The notes under the pieces were generated by a model. It did not search any database and had not been told where the DNA came from. It was given only the letters and a program-made list of their open reading frames with translations. From NCBI GenBank assembly GCA_964462785.1, contig CAYWZA010000004.1:1-58285 (forward strand): 58,285 nucleotides of DNA. The letters run 5' to 3'. Positions 1-6,938 of the stretch are shown here, piece by piece (position 1 is the stretch's first letter; the number at the start of each line of letters is the position of its first letter). The translations under genes were made by a program, and so were the position numbers. Source of the DNA: JACQKA01 sp964462785 (lineage in GTDB: Bacteria > Patescibacteriota > Minisyncoccia > Phycocordibacterales > UBA2100).

Positions 1-31
1 ACACTAGGCTGGTAATGTACAAGGTTGGTGT

Positions 32-481
32 TCAAAAATATGGGGGAGGGTCAAATTGATTGCGGCGATCTGAGTGCCCGTTATCACTTTCCGACCACAT
101 ACGCGGCTGTATCTGACAGCCAAATGAATCGGTGTGGAACCCCTCAACGGTCATTTCGATACCATTTATTGTCGAGCCGGTTGGAATCGAGAATCCAAAA
201 TTCTCGAAACTTTGATCATCCCCTTCAGTGCTCTCAGTAGAGTATGAGTTGTTGCTGCTGAAAGCATTGTCAGCATTGCTCCAGTCATCATGGGCGCCAT
301 CCTTTGCTGTAGGAGAATTGAAACCCGCTTCAGCGGCAAACAAATCTGACGGGAAGGCTGTAACGGCGGGTGCTCCTATGGAAACAACCATCATTAAAGC
401 GGTTGCAACTGAGGCAATCTTGGAGCTGACGACACTCACCGATGAATTATTAAACAATGAGAGCTTCATGCGCACGTTCAT
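32..481 (-). CDS. Secreted protein with a short beta-rich domain
   Basis: The 149-residue product has a hydrophobic N-terminal segment (about residues 17-45) ending in an Ala-rich stretch like a Sec signal peptide. After it come a Ser/Asn/Asp-rich segment and a motif (FSIPTGSTINGIEM) seen in beta-sandwich domains of CPR surface proteins. The domain stops about 50 residues after this motif and the last 25 residues (ending DPPPYF) do not look like a beta-sandwich, so the gene may be truncated or frameshifted near position 110. The start is the ATG at 481; an ATG at 469 is also possible. Function is unknown; an exported surface or adhesion role is inference only. Confidence 0.5.
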   Translation of the reverse strand: MNVRMKLSLFNNSSVSVVSSKIASVATALMMVVSIGAPAVTAFPSDLFAAEAGFNSPTAKDGAHDDWSNADNAFSSNNSYSTESTEGDDQSFENFGFSIPTGSTINGIEMTVEGFHTDSFGCQIQPRMWSESDNGHSDRRNQFDPPPYF

Positions 482-604
482 ATATTAAATTACGTAAAAA
501 ATACGCGCTAAAATTAATGCGGGAATGATATCACATTTCATGAAGAAAAGCAACATGCCGCACTGCACAACACTAAAAAAGCCTTACGTCGTATAGGACA
601 TATT

Positions 605-624
605 AAAGGACATGGGTGTCCTTT
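605..624. promoter_or_regulatory. Perfect 8-bp inverted repeat upstream of M48 protease gene
   Basis: AAAGGACA-TGGG-TGTCCTTT forms an 8-bp perfect hairpin about 75 nt before the protease start. A second AGGACAT lies just upstream near 595. No T-run follows on the plus strand, so an operator or 5'-UTR hairpin is more likely than a terminator. The rest of 485-697 shows nothing else I can name. Confidence 0.35.
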
Positions 625-697
625 ATGGGTTTATTGTGATTTCCGCGATTGTTGCTATCGTTAAGGTAGCTTCATAGTGGAAAAACGGGGGGTTGAA

Positions 698-1639
698 ATG
701 CCTCTATATTCAATACCGAGCTTGCGCAAACACGTCCGCTGGCAAAGGAGTAAGAGCCTCGTCTATTTACTCTCTGCGACGATCCTCTTTCTTGCCCTGC
801 CAAAGATAATATTTGAACTCTTGGTGGGGAAATTTCCCACTATCGCCGACCAAGTGAGCACCATATTTATTTGGTATCCAATTGTACTCGTAGCGGGAAT
901 GTGGGTCATTTTTCGTGCGATATGCGCAGAGGAGCGCACATTGCTGCAGTATGAGAGCGCTCATTTCGGATCATTGCCGAAAACGCGCGCAACATTTCTC
1001 AGGCTACTATCGCGTCTGGAAACAAAACATGACGTACGTTTAATCATTTCTGATGCCCTGCGCCACGAAAACATCGTCGCTCTTGCGGTACTCGGAAGGC
1101 ATGGTCAGCGCTATGTATGGGTTAACCCTCGCATCGAGAGTATGCTGGACGATCGACAAATCGAGGCTGTCCTTGCGCACGAGCTTGCACATCTTCGAGG
1201 CACTGACATGTTCGAGCGCCTCTGGCTGGGTGCTGGGCTTGTGGCTATAAACCTCGGTTTTGGGACATGCGGTCTCCTGATTGTTCTTTCGGCTCTCATG
1301 AATATCAGTACCAGCGCAGCGGGACAGGGATATATTCTGGCGAGCGTTATTTTTTGTGTCGCCTACGGCATATCTTGGCTTTTGTTCCTAGCGCACTCGC
1401 GCACGGCTGAATATCTTGCTGATGTTGGCATGCTTGAGCTTGCGGGTCCAGATTTCCGGACAGACTTAATCAGCGGACTCATCACATTCCATACTGGAAA
1501 ACGTGAGGCAGAGCTGATTATTCAAAAATATCCAACATTTTTTCACACACACCCTGCGCTTCTTTTCCGAGCCCGTGCACTCAAAGTGCGCCTCGAAAGA
1601 CTCGATGGGAAGACGATCGCTGTTCCCGACGCTCTTTAA
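698..1639 (+). CDS. M48-family membrane metalloprotease (HtpX/Oma1-like)
   Basis: A predicted membrane zinc metalloprotease for protein quality control. The sequence shows two N-terminal membrane segments, then the zinc motif HExxH in AVLAHELAHLRG, and two further hydrophobic segments after it, as in M48 peptidases. A glutamate third ligand is likely in the SRTAEYLAD segment, a common M48 arrangement. The ATG at 698 was chosen because a G-rich Shine-Dalgarno-like run (GGGGGG) lies 5 nt upstream; a GTG at 677 would add seven residues. A strong terminator follows directly. It is a paralogue of HtpX at 50776-51672 but is not next to lemA. Family assignment is firm; substrate unknown. Confidence 0.85.
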   Translation: MPLYSIPSLRKHVRWQRSKSLVYLLSATILFLALPKIIFELLVGKFPTIADQVSTIFIWYPIVLVAGMWVIFRAICAEERTLLQYESAHFGSLPKTRATFLRLLSRLETKHDVRLIISDALRHENIVALAVLGRHGQRYVWVNPRIESMLDDRQIEAVLAHELAHLRGTDMFERLWLGAGLVAINLGFGTCGLLIVLSALMNISTSAAGQGYILASVIFCVAYGISWLLFLAHSRTAEYLADVGMLELAGPDFRTDLISGLITFHTGKREAELIIQKYPTFFHTHPALLFRARALKVRLERLDGKTIAVPDAL

Positions 1640-1640
1640 A

Positions 1641-1665
1641 CGCGACCCCGCAGGGGTCGCGTTTT
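1641..1665 (+). terminator. Rho-independent terminator of M48 protease gene
   Basis: CGCGACCCC-GCA-GGGGTCGCG followed by TTTT, beginning one base after the stop codon. Confidence 0.9.
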
Positions 1666-1703
1666 GACTTTCACTTTCGCAGCTGAAAAGTTATCCACAT
1701 GTA

Positions 1704-1731
1704 TTTACATATTGTCCAGTCTTTGTATATT
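1704..1731 (+). promoter_or_regulatory. Predicted sigma-70-type promoter for speD-like gene
   Basis: TTTACA (1704-1709), 16-nt spacer, TATATT (1726-1731). It would give a leader of about 175 nt that carries the hairpin at 1751-1773. Confidence 0.5.
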
Positions 1732-1750
1732 TACAGCATATGCAACAGGA

Positions 1751-1773
1751 GGAGTTTGATCCAATCAAACTCC
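1751..1773 (+). promoter_or_regulatory. Perfect 10-bp hairpin in the speD-like leader
   Basis: GGAGTTTGAT-CCA-ATCAAACTCC is a perfect 10-bp inverted repeat with a 3-nt loop inside the predicted 5' leader. There is no T-run, so a simple terminator is unlikely. The left arm contains GGAG, so the hairpin could hide ribosome-binding sequence or serve as a protein or ligand site; this is inference. Confidence 0.45.
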
Positions 1774-1914
1774 AAGTAGCGCATCGTTGGGTTTTTCGAT
1801 TAGGCCCGATATTATCAGCTCTCTAATGCGAGCTGCAAAATTAGTTTGCAACTCGAACGGGACGGGAAAAACTACGTGCTAATCCCTCCCCTTTGGCGAG
1901 TGAAAACAACAACA

Positions 1915-2421
1915 ATGCCGGCGCGACGCTCCCTCGGGACCGTGCGCAAAGCTGCTGTAGCAAAATTAGCTACAGCCCCCCGCGTAAGCGGTGCAGGAAA
2001 ACGATTACTAACAACCGGTCGGTATCACTGGATTTTCGACGCAACAAACGTGCCGAAACAAGTGACCCTTGATCCGGCACTTTTGGAGAAAACGCTGCGC
2101 GACTTAGCGCGACTCTGCGAGATGAAAATTGTCGGCGGTCCGCTTGCTGTCGAGGGCATTCCCTCGAATCCCGGCTACACCGCAGTGTGCATCGTCGACT
2201 TTTCGCACATCGCGATCCACACGTTCTCGAATCCGCGTGAGGTATGCGTCGATATTTTCTCGTGCAAGCCGTTTCAGCCGAAAAAGGTACATGAGTATCT
2301 GCTCAAGACCTTTAAAGCATCAAAAGAGCAGTCGATGTTCTATGATGCGCGCGCACCGCACGAATACGGAAAGGTATTGCCTTTTCAAGATTGCGTCAGC
2401 GTGCCGCGTGCACTTGCATAA
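1915..2421 (+). CDS. SpeD-like pyruvoyl-dependent decarboxylase homologue
   Basis: Homologue of prokaryotic S-adenosylmethionine decarboxylase, a self-cleaving enzyme that makes its own pyruvoyl cofactor. The key positions are present: Ser97-His98 at the cleavage site (DFSHIAIHTF), His102, and Cys117 in VDIFSC, matching Ser63/His68/Cys83 of the Thermotoga enzyme. The N-terminus (about 35 residues) is basic and longer than usual. The start is uncertain: ATG 1915 gives 168 residues, TTG 1846 would give 191, and neither has a clear Shine-Dalgarno. No spermidine synthase is nearby. SpeD homologues of CPR bacteria have been reported to act as arginine or ornithine decarboxylases, so the substrate is open. 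Confidence 0.82.
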   Translation: MPARRSLGTVRKAAVAKLATAPRVSGAGKRLLTTGRYHWIFDATNVPKQVTLDPALLEKTLRDLARLCEMKIVGGPLAVEGIPSNPGYTAVCIVDFSHIAIHTFSNPREVCVDIFSCKPFQPKKVHEYLLKTFKASKEQSMFYDARAPHEYGKVLPFQDCVSVPRALA

Positions 2422-2438
2422 TGCAAATGATGCAACAA

Positions 2439-2471
2439 AAAACACCCCCAACATCTAGCTGGGGGTGTTTG
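2439..2471. terminator. Bidirectional terminator between speD-like and clpP-like genes
   Basis: AAACACCCCCA and TGGGGGTGTTT flank a 9-nt loop. A-run on the left and T-run on the right serve both convergent genes. The stop codon of the minus-strand ClpP-like gene lies inside the loop. Confidence 0.85.
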
Positions 2472-3114
2472 CGTTTCCGGTCCCCAGTGCTGTGTGGGGA
2501 ATAATTTCATCGGCAAGTCCAAGCTCTACCGCTTCAAGAGCTGGTATGTACCGATCAAATTTCATCATTTCTTTGAGATTCTTTTTACTAAATTTTGGCT
2601 TCTTTTGACGAATCCGTTCCAGATAGATGCCATACATACTCTCTTGCAGCCGTTCGTTTTCTTTTGCCGCACTCTGGAAATCTTTTGCATGACCCTTGAA
2701 CGATTCTGATCCATGATGGATCATCATTGTCGCGTGCTCATGCATACGTCGCATGTCTGCGGCTTGCAGAATGATACTTGCCGCACTCATAACATACCCG
2801 CTTGCCTCGATAGTAATCGGGCACGGCGAAGCGCGAATGCGATCATACATGCCAAACATATGATATGCATCGCCACCCGGGTTATTCATCACAATCGTGA
2901 TGGTGTTGTCTTGTTCGGCTGAAAGCGGCCAGCGCTCTAAAATGCCAAGCCCTTTTTCGAGGCGACTCCACATCTGCGCGTCCACGCCAGATTCACCGCG
3001 TTCGAGGTCAACCTGCACGCTTTCGACAATGAGTTTGCGCGAGGGGATGTACAATCCATAGTCGTAAAAGATTTTTATCTCATCGTCTTTGCCGATCGTT
3101 TTGCGAGACGACAT
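2455..3114 (-). CDS. ClpP-family serine protease
   Basis: A 219-residue ClpP/SppA-fold peptidase. The catalytic triad can be read as Ser113 (MSAASI), His133 (MMIHHG) and Asp187 (KFDRYI), with the family segment NNPGGD at 77-82 and the EAVELGLADEI helix after the Asp. It is slightly longer than typical ClpP because of about 25 extra N-terminal residues and more divergent than a housekeeping ClpP (SAAS instead of QAAS), so it may be a ClpP paralogue rather than the main ClpXP subunit. The start is ATG at 3114. No clpX lies alongside. It probably forms a cytosolic chambered protease; the partner ATPase is unknown. Confidence 0.85.
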   Translation of the reverse strand: MSSRKTIGKDDEIKIFYDYGLYIPSRKLIVESVQVDLERGESGVDAQMWSRLEKGLGILERWPLSAEQDNTITIVMNNPGGDAYHMFGMYDRIRASPCPITIEASGYVMSAASIILQAADMRRMHEHATMMIHHGSESFKGHAKDFQSAAKENERLQESMYGIYLERIRQKKPKFSKKNLKEMMKFDRYIPALEAVELGLADEIIPHTALGTGNANTPS

Positions 3115-3163
3115 GGGCTACTCCCTTATGTGCTGTCGTCAATCTATCACAAAGGTGGTCAAA

Positions 3164-3195
3164 GAAAAAACCCTCCGCAGATCTGGAGGGTTTTT
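3164..3195 (-). terminator. Terminator of secreted serine protease gene
   Basis: AAAAACCCTCC and GGAGGGTTTTT with an 8-nt loop; symmetric A and T runs. It ends the minus-strand protease gene. Confidence 0.85.
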
Positions 3196-3197
3196 GT

Positions 3198-4115
3198 CTA
3201 TGGAGCTTGCGGGAGCTCTTGTTTTTCTAAAAATCGCAAGCCGTGTGCATCAATAAACGCGTGGAGCATTTCCGTTGAAATACTCAGTGCAATGTGGGGT
3301 ACAGGACCATATGGTCCGGCGGCAACAGCGACGGTCATGCCCACCATTTCAAAGAGATTGCGGTCATTTGAAAAATGATACAATCCTCCACCGGAATTGC
3401 CGCCATATACGGGAGCTGTTGAAAGAAAGAAAAAAGACTCCCCCACTGACTCATGCGTAACGCCGAGGATGCCCTGTGTCGGAATGGGACCATACCCCAT
3501 AGGCGATCCAAGCGCCCAGACAGGGCGAAATGGCTGCAGCGCCACATCTCGCGGTGCGAGATGTGCCACATATGCCATCTGCGGCGACTGCTCAATGCTC
3601 AACAGCGCAATATCTTTTTTTTCATCATGCGCAACGACGGTCGCGCGATATTCAGTCGGCTGGGCATCCAAGCTGCTGCTCGCAGCAGTCATGTGCACAA
3701 CGACAGTGACCGAGGCTGGTGCCGCAGCACCGTTTACCACCCCGTCGGTTTTCTTTTTTGTTTTTTTCTCTGATTTTTTTGCCGGCTCAGGAGGATCCGG
3801 CTTGACGACGTGCCAGTTGGTGAATACATACGTGCGTATTTGCTTACCTGTTGCCATTGAGGCATCGCACGCTCCGTCTGGATGCGGGAGTGCCGCTTCG
3901 ACAGTGCATATTGTTGCGTTGTCGAGATATCCGGAAAAAATAATTGTACCCGAACCAATGCTTGTCTTCCGCAGTACCTGCACCGTCGGATACAGCATGC
4001 TCTTTGCCATCTCAGATTCGAGCGCAGGGTCGTTGAAGTGCGATTGCTGTACCGGCTGCGCCTCAGCTGGCTGAAACGCAATAACCGCCATGAGTGCGAT
4101 TGCATATATACGCAT
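3198..4115 (-). CDS. Secreted trypsin-like (S1/HtrA-type) serine protease
   Basis: The 305-residue product begins with a clear signal peptide (MRIYAIALMAVIAFQPAEA). It has the triad of chymotrypsin-fold proteases: His in TNWHVV, Asp in KDIALLSIE and Ser in GGNSGGG. A Lys-rich, low-complexity insert (KKSEKKTKKK) lies between the His and Asp regions. No PDZ domain follows, so it is a single-domain enzyme rather than a full HtrA. The ATG at 4115 is chosen over an upstream frame start at 4172 because GGAG lies 7 nt before it and the signal peptide begins there. Likely acts outside the cytoplasmic membrane; substrates unknown. Confidence 0.85.
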   Translation of the reverse strand: MRIYAIALMAVIAFQPAEAQPVQQSHFNDPALESEMAKSMLYPTVQVLRKTSIGSGTIIFSGYLDNATICTVEAALPHPDGACDASMATGKQIRTYVFTNWHVVKPDPPEPAKKSEKKTKKKTDGVVNGAAAPASVTVVVHMTAASSSLDAQPTEYRATVVAHDEKKDIALLSIEQSPQMAYVAHLAPRDVALQPFRPVWALGSPMGYGPIPTQGILGVTHESVGESFFFLSTAPVYGGNSGGGLYHFSNDRNLFEMVGMTVAVAAGPYGPVPHIALSISTEMLHAFIDAHGLRFLEKQELPQAP

Positions 4116-4181
4116 TGAGACTACTCCTATACGTCTATAGGCACGATAGCATGGCGAGCATACCCGCACCATCCATACGGA

Positions 4182-4211
4182 AAAACACCGCGAGCAAGCT
4201 CGCGGTGTTTT
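4182..4211 (-). terminator. Terminator of the MotA/ExbB-like operon
   Basis: AAAACACCGCGAGC-AA-GCTCGCGGTGTTTT, a 14-bp perfect stem followed on the minus strand by TTTTT. Confidence 0.9.
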
Positions 4212-4229
4212 GTGGCTCTTGTCAGAGCC

Positions 4230-4844
4230 CTATAGATCTTGTTCTTGTACACTTCCTCCTTGACCTGGAAGAGCGCCCGGAAAATTCGGTACGCCATCCT
4301 TTGGCATCGGGGCCTCTGGAGGCAGGTAATAGAAATGCATCTCACCCTCGGGGTTGAGAGATTTCTGCCAGCGCAGCATGAGTTTTCCTCGCTGCTTGTT
4401 CTTTGTATATTCCTGCATCATCTTTCCGATCGAACCTTCGAGTTCCTCAGTGAGAGGAGTCCAGTAATACTGGGAAGTACTGCCTTTATCAACAAGGAAC
4501 TCGACAATTTTTCTGTCCGGAATTTTGCGGGGAGGGTATACGAGCACCACTCCTCCCCCTTCGTTCATACGTTGCAGCCAGTAAGGCGATGCCCTGAGTG
4601 GCTTGCCGAGCTGCGCATGCATTGCAATTGCGCCCGTAAGCATCAGTACGCCTCCCAACACAAAGGTTGTGTTTTTCGCCCACAGACCCATGCCTCGAAA
4701 ACCGAAATACATGAGACCGCATACAGCAAGAAGCGCTGCCACGCCCCAGTAATTAAAGAAGTGGTTGTACACTTCGAAATCTGGGTCGCTAAACACCATG
4801 CTCGAGTAAAGCAAAAGCTTCTCGATTAGATTCATGTCCTCCAT
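4230..4844 (-). CDS. Third gene of MotA/ExbB-like operon, two-TM protein
   Basis: I do not recognise the 204-residue product. It has two membrane segments (about residues 30-50 and 58-78) followed by a hydrophilic domain of about 120 residues with a Pro/Gly-rich C-terminal tail. The ATG at 4844 has AGGAGG five bases upstream; the GTG at 4850 overlaps that site and is rejected. It starts 9 nt after the stop of the preceding gene and is followed by a strong terminator, so it is the last cistron of the three-gene unit 6276-4230. The context suggests it is a partner of the ion-channel-like pair upstream; this is inference. Confidence 0.75.
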   Translation of the reverse strand: MEDMNLIEKLLLYSSMVFSDPDFEVYNHFFNYWGVAALLAVCGLMYFGFRGMGLWAKNTTFVLGGVLMLTGAIAMHAQLGKPLRASPYWLQRMNEGGGVVLVYPPRKIPDRKIVEFLVDKGSTSQYYWTPLTEELEGSIGKMMQEYTKNKQRGKLMLRWQKSLNPEGEMHFYYLPPEAPMPKDGVPNFPGALPGQGGSVQEQDL

Positions 4845-4853
4845 GTGCACCTC

Positions 4854-5615
4854 CTATGACGAACAACGGTTGAGCATGTGGTTGTATTGCAGCCGCAAAC
4901 ATTCCGCATCGGAATGGGACTGCGATACGACTTCCCCTTGCTCATTTAATGTAAAGCACTGGACGGGAACTTCTTGCCCTACCCATTCAAGCTTCACCTC
5001 CGTAGAAAGGATCTCTTTCGGTTTTTCTACGATGGATTCGACTCCTGCCGGATTTTTTTGCAGACGAATCCGCATCTTTACCGGGATCACCTTGAGCGAC
5101 GACCGATTGCCATAGAGATGTACGCTGACGCAATACGTCCCTGCGGGAAAACCGCGGCTGGTAGTCACCTCATAGTTCGCCGGATCCGCAAAGGGAATGC
5201 AGCCGGACATCATGGTGCTTGCCGTCTGGTAGATACAGCCCAAGTCATCTCGATTGTGGTCGAGTGTCTTGCTGTGTCCATTCGAGTACCCAACAGGCTT
5301 TTCAAGATCTTCGGCAAGACGCCCGCGGTATTGCACCCACAAGTCGACGTCCGTCCATATCAGATCCTGCTGACCTGTGGCTGTGTTTGTGACCTTGGGG
5401 TCAGTTACGTTCCAGTACGCCTCGAAAATAACGTTGCCCGGACTGACGGCAGCCAGGCTCGGATTTTCAACTTGCTTTTTTGGGTCGCTGACCGCGGCAA
5501 GCAAAGTGAGCATGAGTGCCGCAAACGCCACAATTGAAACGATGAGCATGTCGCGAATGGCGGTGTTGATACCGTCTCCCCCGAATGCGTCTTCCGACTC
5601 GTAGCTGTCCATCAT
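4854..5615 (-). CDS. Single-TM protein with extracytoplasmic domain, ExbD/MotB-position partner
   Basis: The 253-residue product has one membrane helix (about residues 22-45) preceded by a short cytoplasmic tail, with Asp22 at its start; ExbD/TolR and MotB also have one N-terminal helix with an essential Asp. The external part holds a domain with DVDLWVQ, VGYSN, RDDLG and a later SRGFPAGTYCVSVHLY segment. I recall this pattern in uncharacterised proteins encoded beside MotA/ExbB-like genes in other bacteria. It contains six cysteines in the external domain. AGGAG lies 9 nt before the ATG. A channel or motor partner role is inference; there is no OmpA-like peptidoglycan-binding domain. Confidence 0.75.
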   Translation of the reverse strand: MMDSYESEDAFGGDGINTAIRDMLIVSIVAFAALMLTLLAAVSDPKKQVENPSLAAVSPGNVIFEAYWNVTDPKVTNTATGQQDLIWTDVDLWVQYRGRLAEDLEKPVGYSNGHSKTLDHNRDDLGCIYQTASTMMSGCIPFADPANYEVTTSRGFPAGTYCVSVHLYGNRSSLKVIPVKMRIRLQKNPAGVESIVEKPKEILSTEVKLEWVGQEVPVQCFTLNEQGEVVSQSHSDAECLRLQYNHMLNRCSS

Positions 5616-5628
5616 TGTGCGGGTCTCC

Positions 5629-6276
5629 TTATGTCTTGTGCTTGAGCGCCCGGAATATCCGGTGCTTCAAGTCGTATGCGCCACTTCTAGCGAAACGATA
5701 CATCTGGCGCACGATGGTATAGACAATGATACCAATCATTGATGTGCCGAAGAGCGCAAGATGCCGTGCCATCTCAGGCAATTTCGCCATCACGTCTTCG
5801 GGTTTGATTCCAGTGAGGACACCGAATGTTTGCGTTAGTCCGTCAATGGTACCGATGATGCCCACAATGACGGCGAGGTTGGCGATGTGCGCAAGCGTAT
5901 CAATATGCTTGCCCAGCGTATCGCGGACAATCTCCTTAAGGAGGTCTCTATCGTGATCCTTGTCTTCGACCAGCGGAAGTCCGAAGAGGTCTATGACCTC
6001 TGGCGAATCCATGCCACCTGGCCGCTTGACCGCATTGAGTCCTCGCGAAATTTTCCAAGTCACCCACAGACACTTTGCGCAAGCCGCCAAAAGAAGGACG
6101 GCAAAAGCAAGATTGTAATGAATCTTGAATGTTGCCAACCAATGCTCGATAATTCCCGCGTTCCACAGATACCCGAACAGGATAGCTGTGGCCATGATGA
6201 GTAGCAACGCGTGGAAAAATTGACGGTAATCATGATCCTTGGTCTTTGCGACCGGACCAAGCTTGATCGCTACCAT
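5629..6276 (-). CDS. MotA/TolQ/ExbB-type proton channel family protein
   Basis: The 215-residue product has four predicted membrane segments (about 20-42, 52-72, 128-150, 170-195). The third holds VGIIGTIDGLTQTF, matching the GLLGTVxGMIxxF signature of TolQ/ExbB/MotA channels, and the fourth has GTSMIGIIVYTIV. It is the first gene of a three-gene operon with a strong promoter (6327-6355) and a GAGGAG site 10 nt before the ATG. The large cytoplasmic loop between helices 2 and 3 is about 55 residues. It may couple ion flow to work on the cell envelope, but the target is not evident. ExbB fold assignment is fairly firm; system identity is not. Confidence 0.8.
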   Translation of the reverse strand: MVAIKLGPVAKTKDHDYRQFFHALLLIMATAILFGYLWNAGIIEHWLATFKIHYNLAFAVLLLAACAKCLWVTWKISRGLNAVKRPGGMDSPEVIDLFGLPLVEDKDHDRDLLKEIVRDTLGKHIDTLAHIANLAVIVGIIGTIDGLTQTFGVLTGIKPEDVMAKLPEMARHLALFGTSMIGIIVYTIVRQMYRFARSGAYDLKHRIFRALKHKT

Positions 6277-6326
6277 TTCGAAAATCTCCTCTATGTAACT
6301 GCTAATCTGCAGCGATGCCTCGTTTT

Positions 6327-6355
6327 GTTATATGCCTCATGGGAGGGGGTGTCAA
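6327..6355 (-). promoter_or_regulatory. Strong promoter of the MotA/ExbB-like operon
   Basis: On the minus strand: TTGACA (6350-6355), 17-nt spacer, TATAAC (6327-6332). Near-consensus, about 50 nt before the first start codon. Confidence 0.8.
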
Positions 6356-6382
6356 TGGATTTACTGCCTCGACCCCCATGCA

Positions 6383-6410
6383 TTGACCATATATGTGATC
6401 CGTGTTAGAT
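6383..6410 (+). promoter_or_regulatory. Candidate promoter for the cold-shock gene
   Basis: TTGACC (6383-6388), 16-nt spacer, TTAGAT (6405-6410). It would give a leader of about 125 nt, a length typical for cold-shock mRNAs. Confidence 0.4.
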
Positions 6411-6543
6411 TTGCCCTATCGGGTTTGACTCCGATATGCAGGCGGTTTTTGAAAGAAGCCGTACAGCAGCGTAAAGAAGAAAAAGAGTCGGTTTTTTCAA
6501 GACGTTTGCACTAAAGCATTTTTACGAACTAGCACAATTGAAC

Positions 6544-6744
6544 ATGAGTTCAGGAACAATTGCCCGCCTCACGGATCGTGGTTACGGCTTCATTAAGCCA
6601 GATGGTGGAGAGAAAGATCTCTTCTTCCATGCCAAGGATCTCCAGGAAGTGCGCTACGACGATCTGCGCGAGGGAGACAAAGTCTCTTTCGAGATCGCCG
6701 AGAGCCCAAAGGGCCCGAACGCAGTTAGCGTTCGCCGTGGTTAA
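6544..6744 (+). CDS. Cold-shock-domain RNA-binding protein (CspA family)
   Basis: The 66-residue protein is a single cold-shock domain. RNP1 is visible as RGYGFIKP and RNP2 as DLFFHA; the C-terminal strand GPNAVSV is also typical. It binds single-stranded RNA or DNA in the cytoplasm. The ATG at 6544 is used; a TTG two codons upstream is less likely, and there is no good Shine-Dalgarno. The predicted long leader could hold the usual temperature-responsive structure, but I did not find the classical cold box. A strong terminator follows, and the candidate structured RNA copy 1 begins about 6 nt after it. Confidence 0.9.
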   Translation: MSSGTIARLTDRGYGFIKPDGGEKDLFFHAKDLQEVRYDDLREGDKVSFEIAESPKGPNAVSVRRG

Positions 6745-6753
6745 TCCGCGGTC

Positions 6754-6791
6754 AAAACAAAAACAGCGCCTCACGGCGCTGTTTTTGTTTT
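6754..6791. terminator. Terminator of cold-shock gene
   Basis: AAAACAAAAACAGCGCC and GGCGCTGTTTTTGTTTT around a TCAC loop; long and perfect, with runs on both sides. Confidence 0.9.
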
Positions 6792-6797
6792 CGGCAC

Positions 6798-6918
6798 TGC
6801 AGGCAGTGGGGTGAGGTCTAAGCGCGCATGCACGCGTGTTGAGACAGCGCAGTGGTGATACTGCCCGAAGTTACCAAAAGCGATACTGTGAGCGAAGACC
6901 TGCACCCCTCTGCCTGCA
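6798..6918 (+). ncRNA. Candidate structured RNA, copy 1 (unnamed family)
   Basis: TGCAGGCAG and GGGGTG of the left end pair with CACCCC and CTGCCTGCA of the right end, closing a long outer stem that continues into GGTCT/AGACC. Inside are a small hairpin starting at 6822 and the conserved segments CAGCGCAGTGGTGATAC and CCGAAGTTACCAAAAGC. The 79-nt core 6822-6900 aligns without gaps to 33529-33607, with about 60 of 79 positions identical by hand. Base-pair changes are G-C to G-U in the plus orientation. No promoter is visible between the csp terminator and this RNA, so it may rely on read-through or processing. I do not recognise it as SRP, 6S, tmRNA, RNase P or a known riboswitch. Confidence 0.6.
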
Positions 6919-6938
6919 TCAGCAGAACAAGAACCCCG

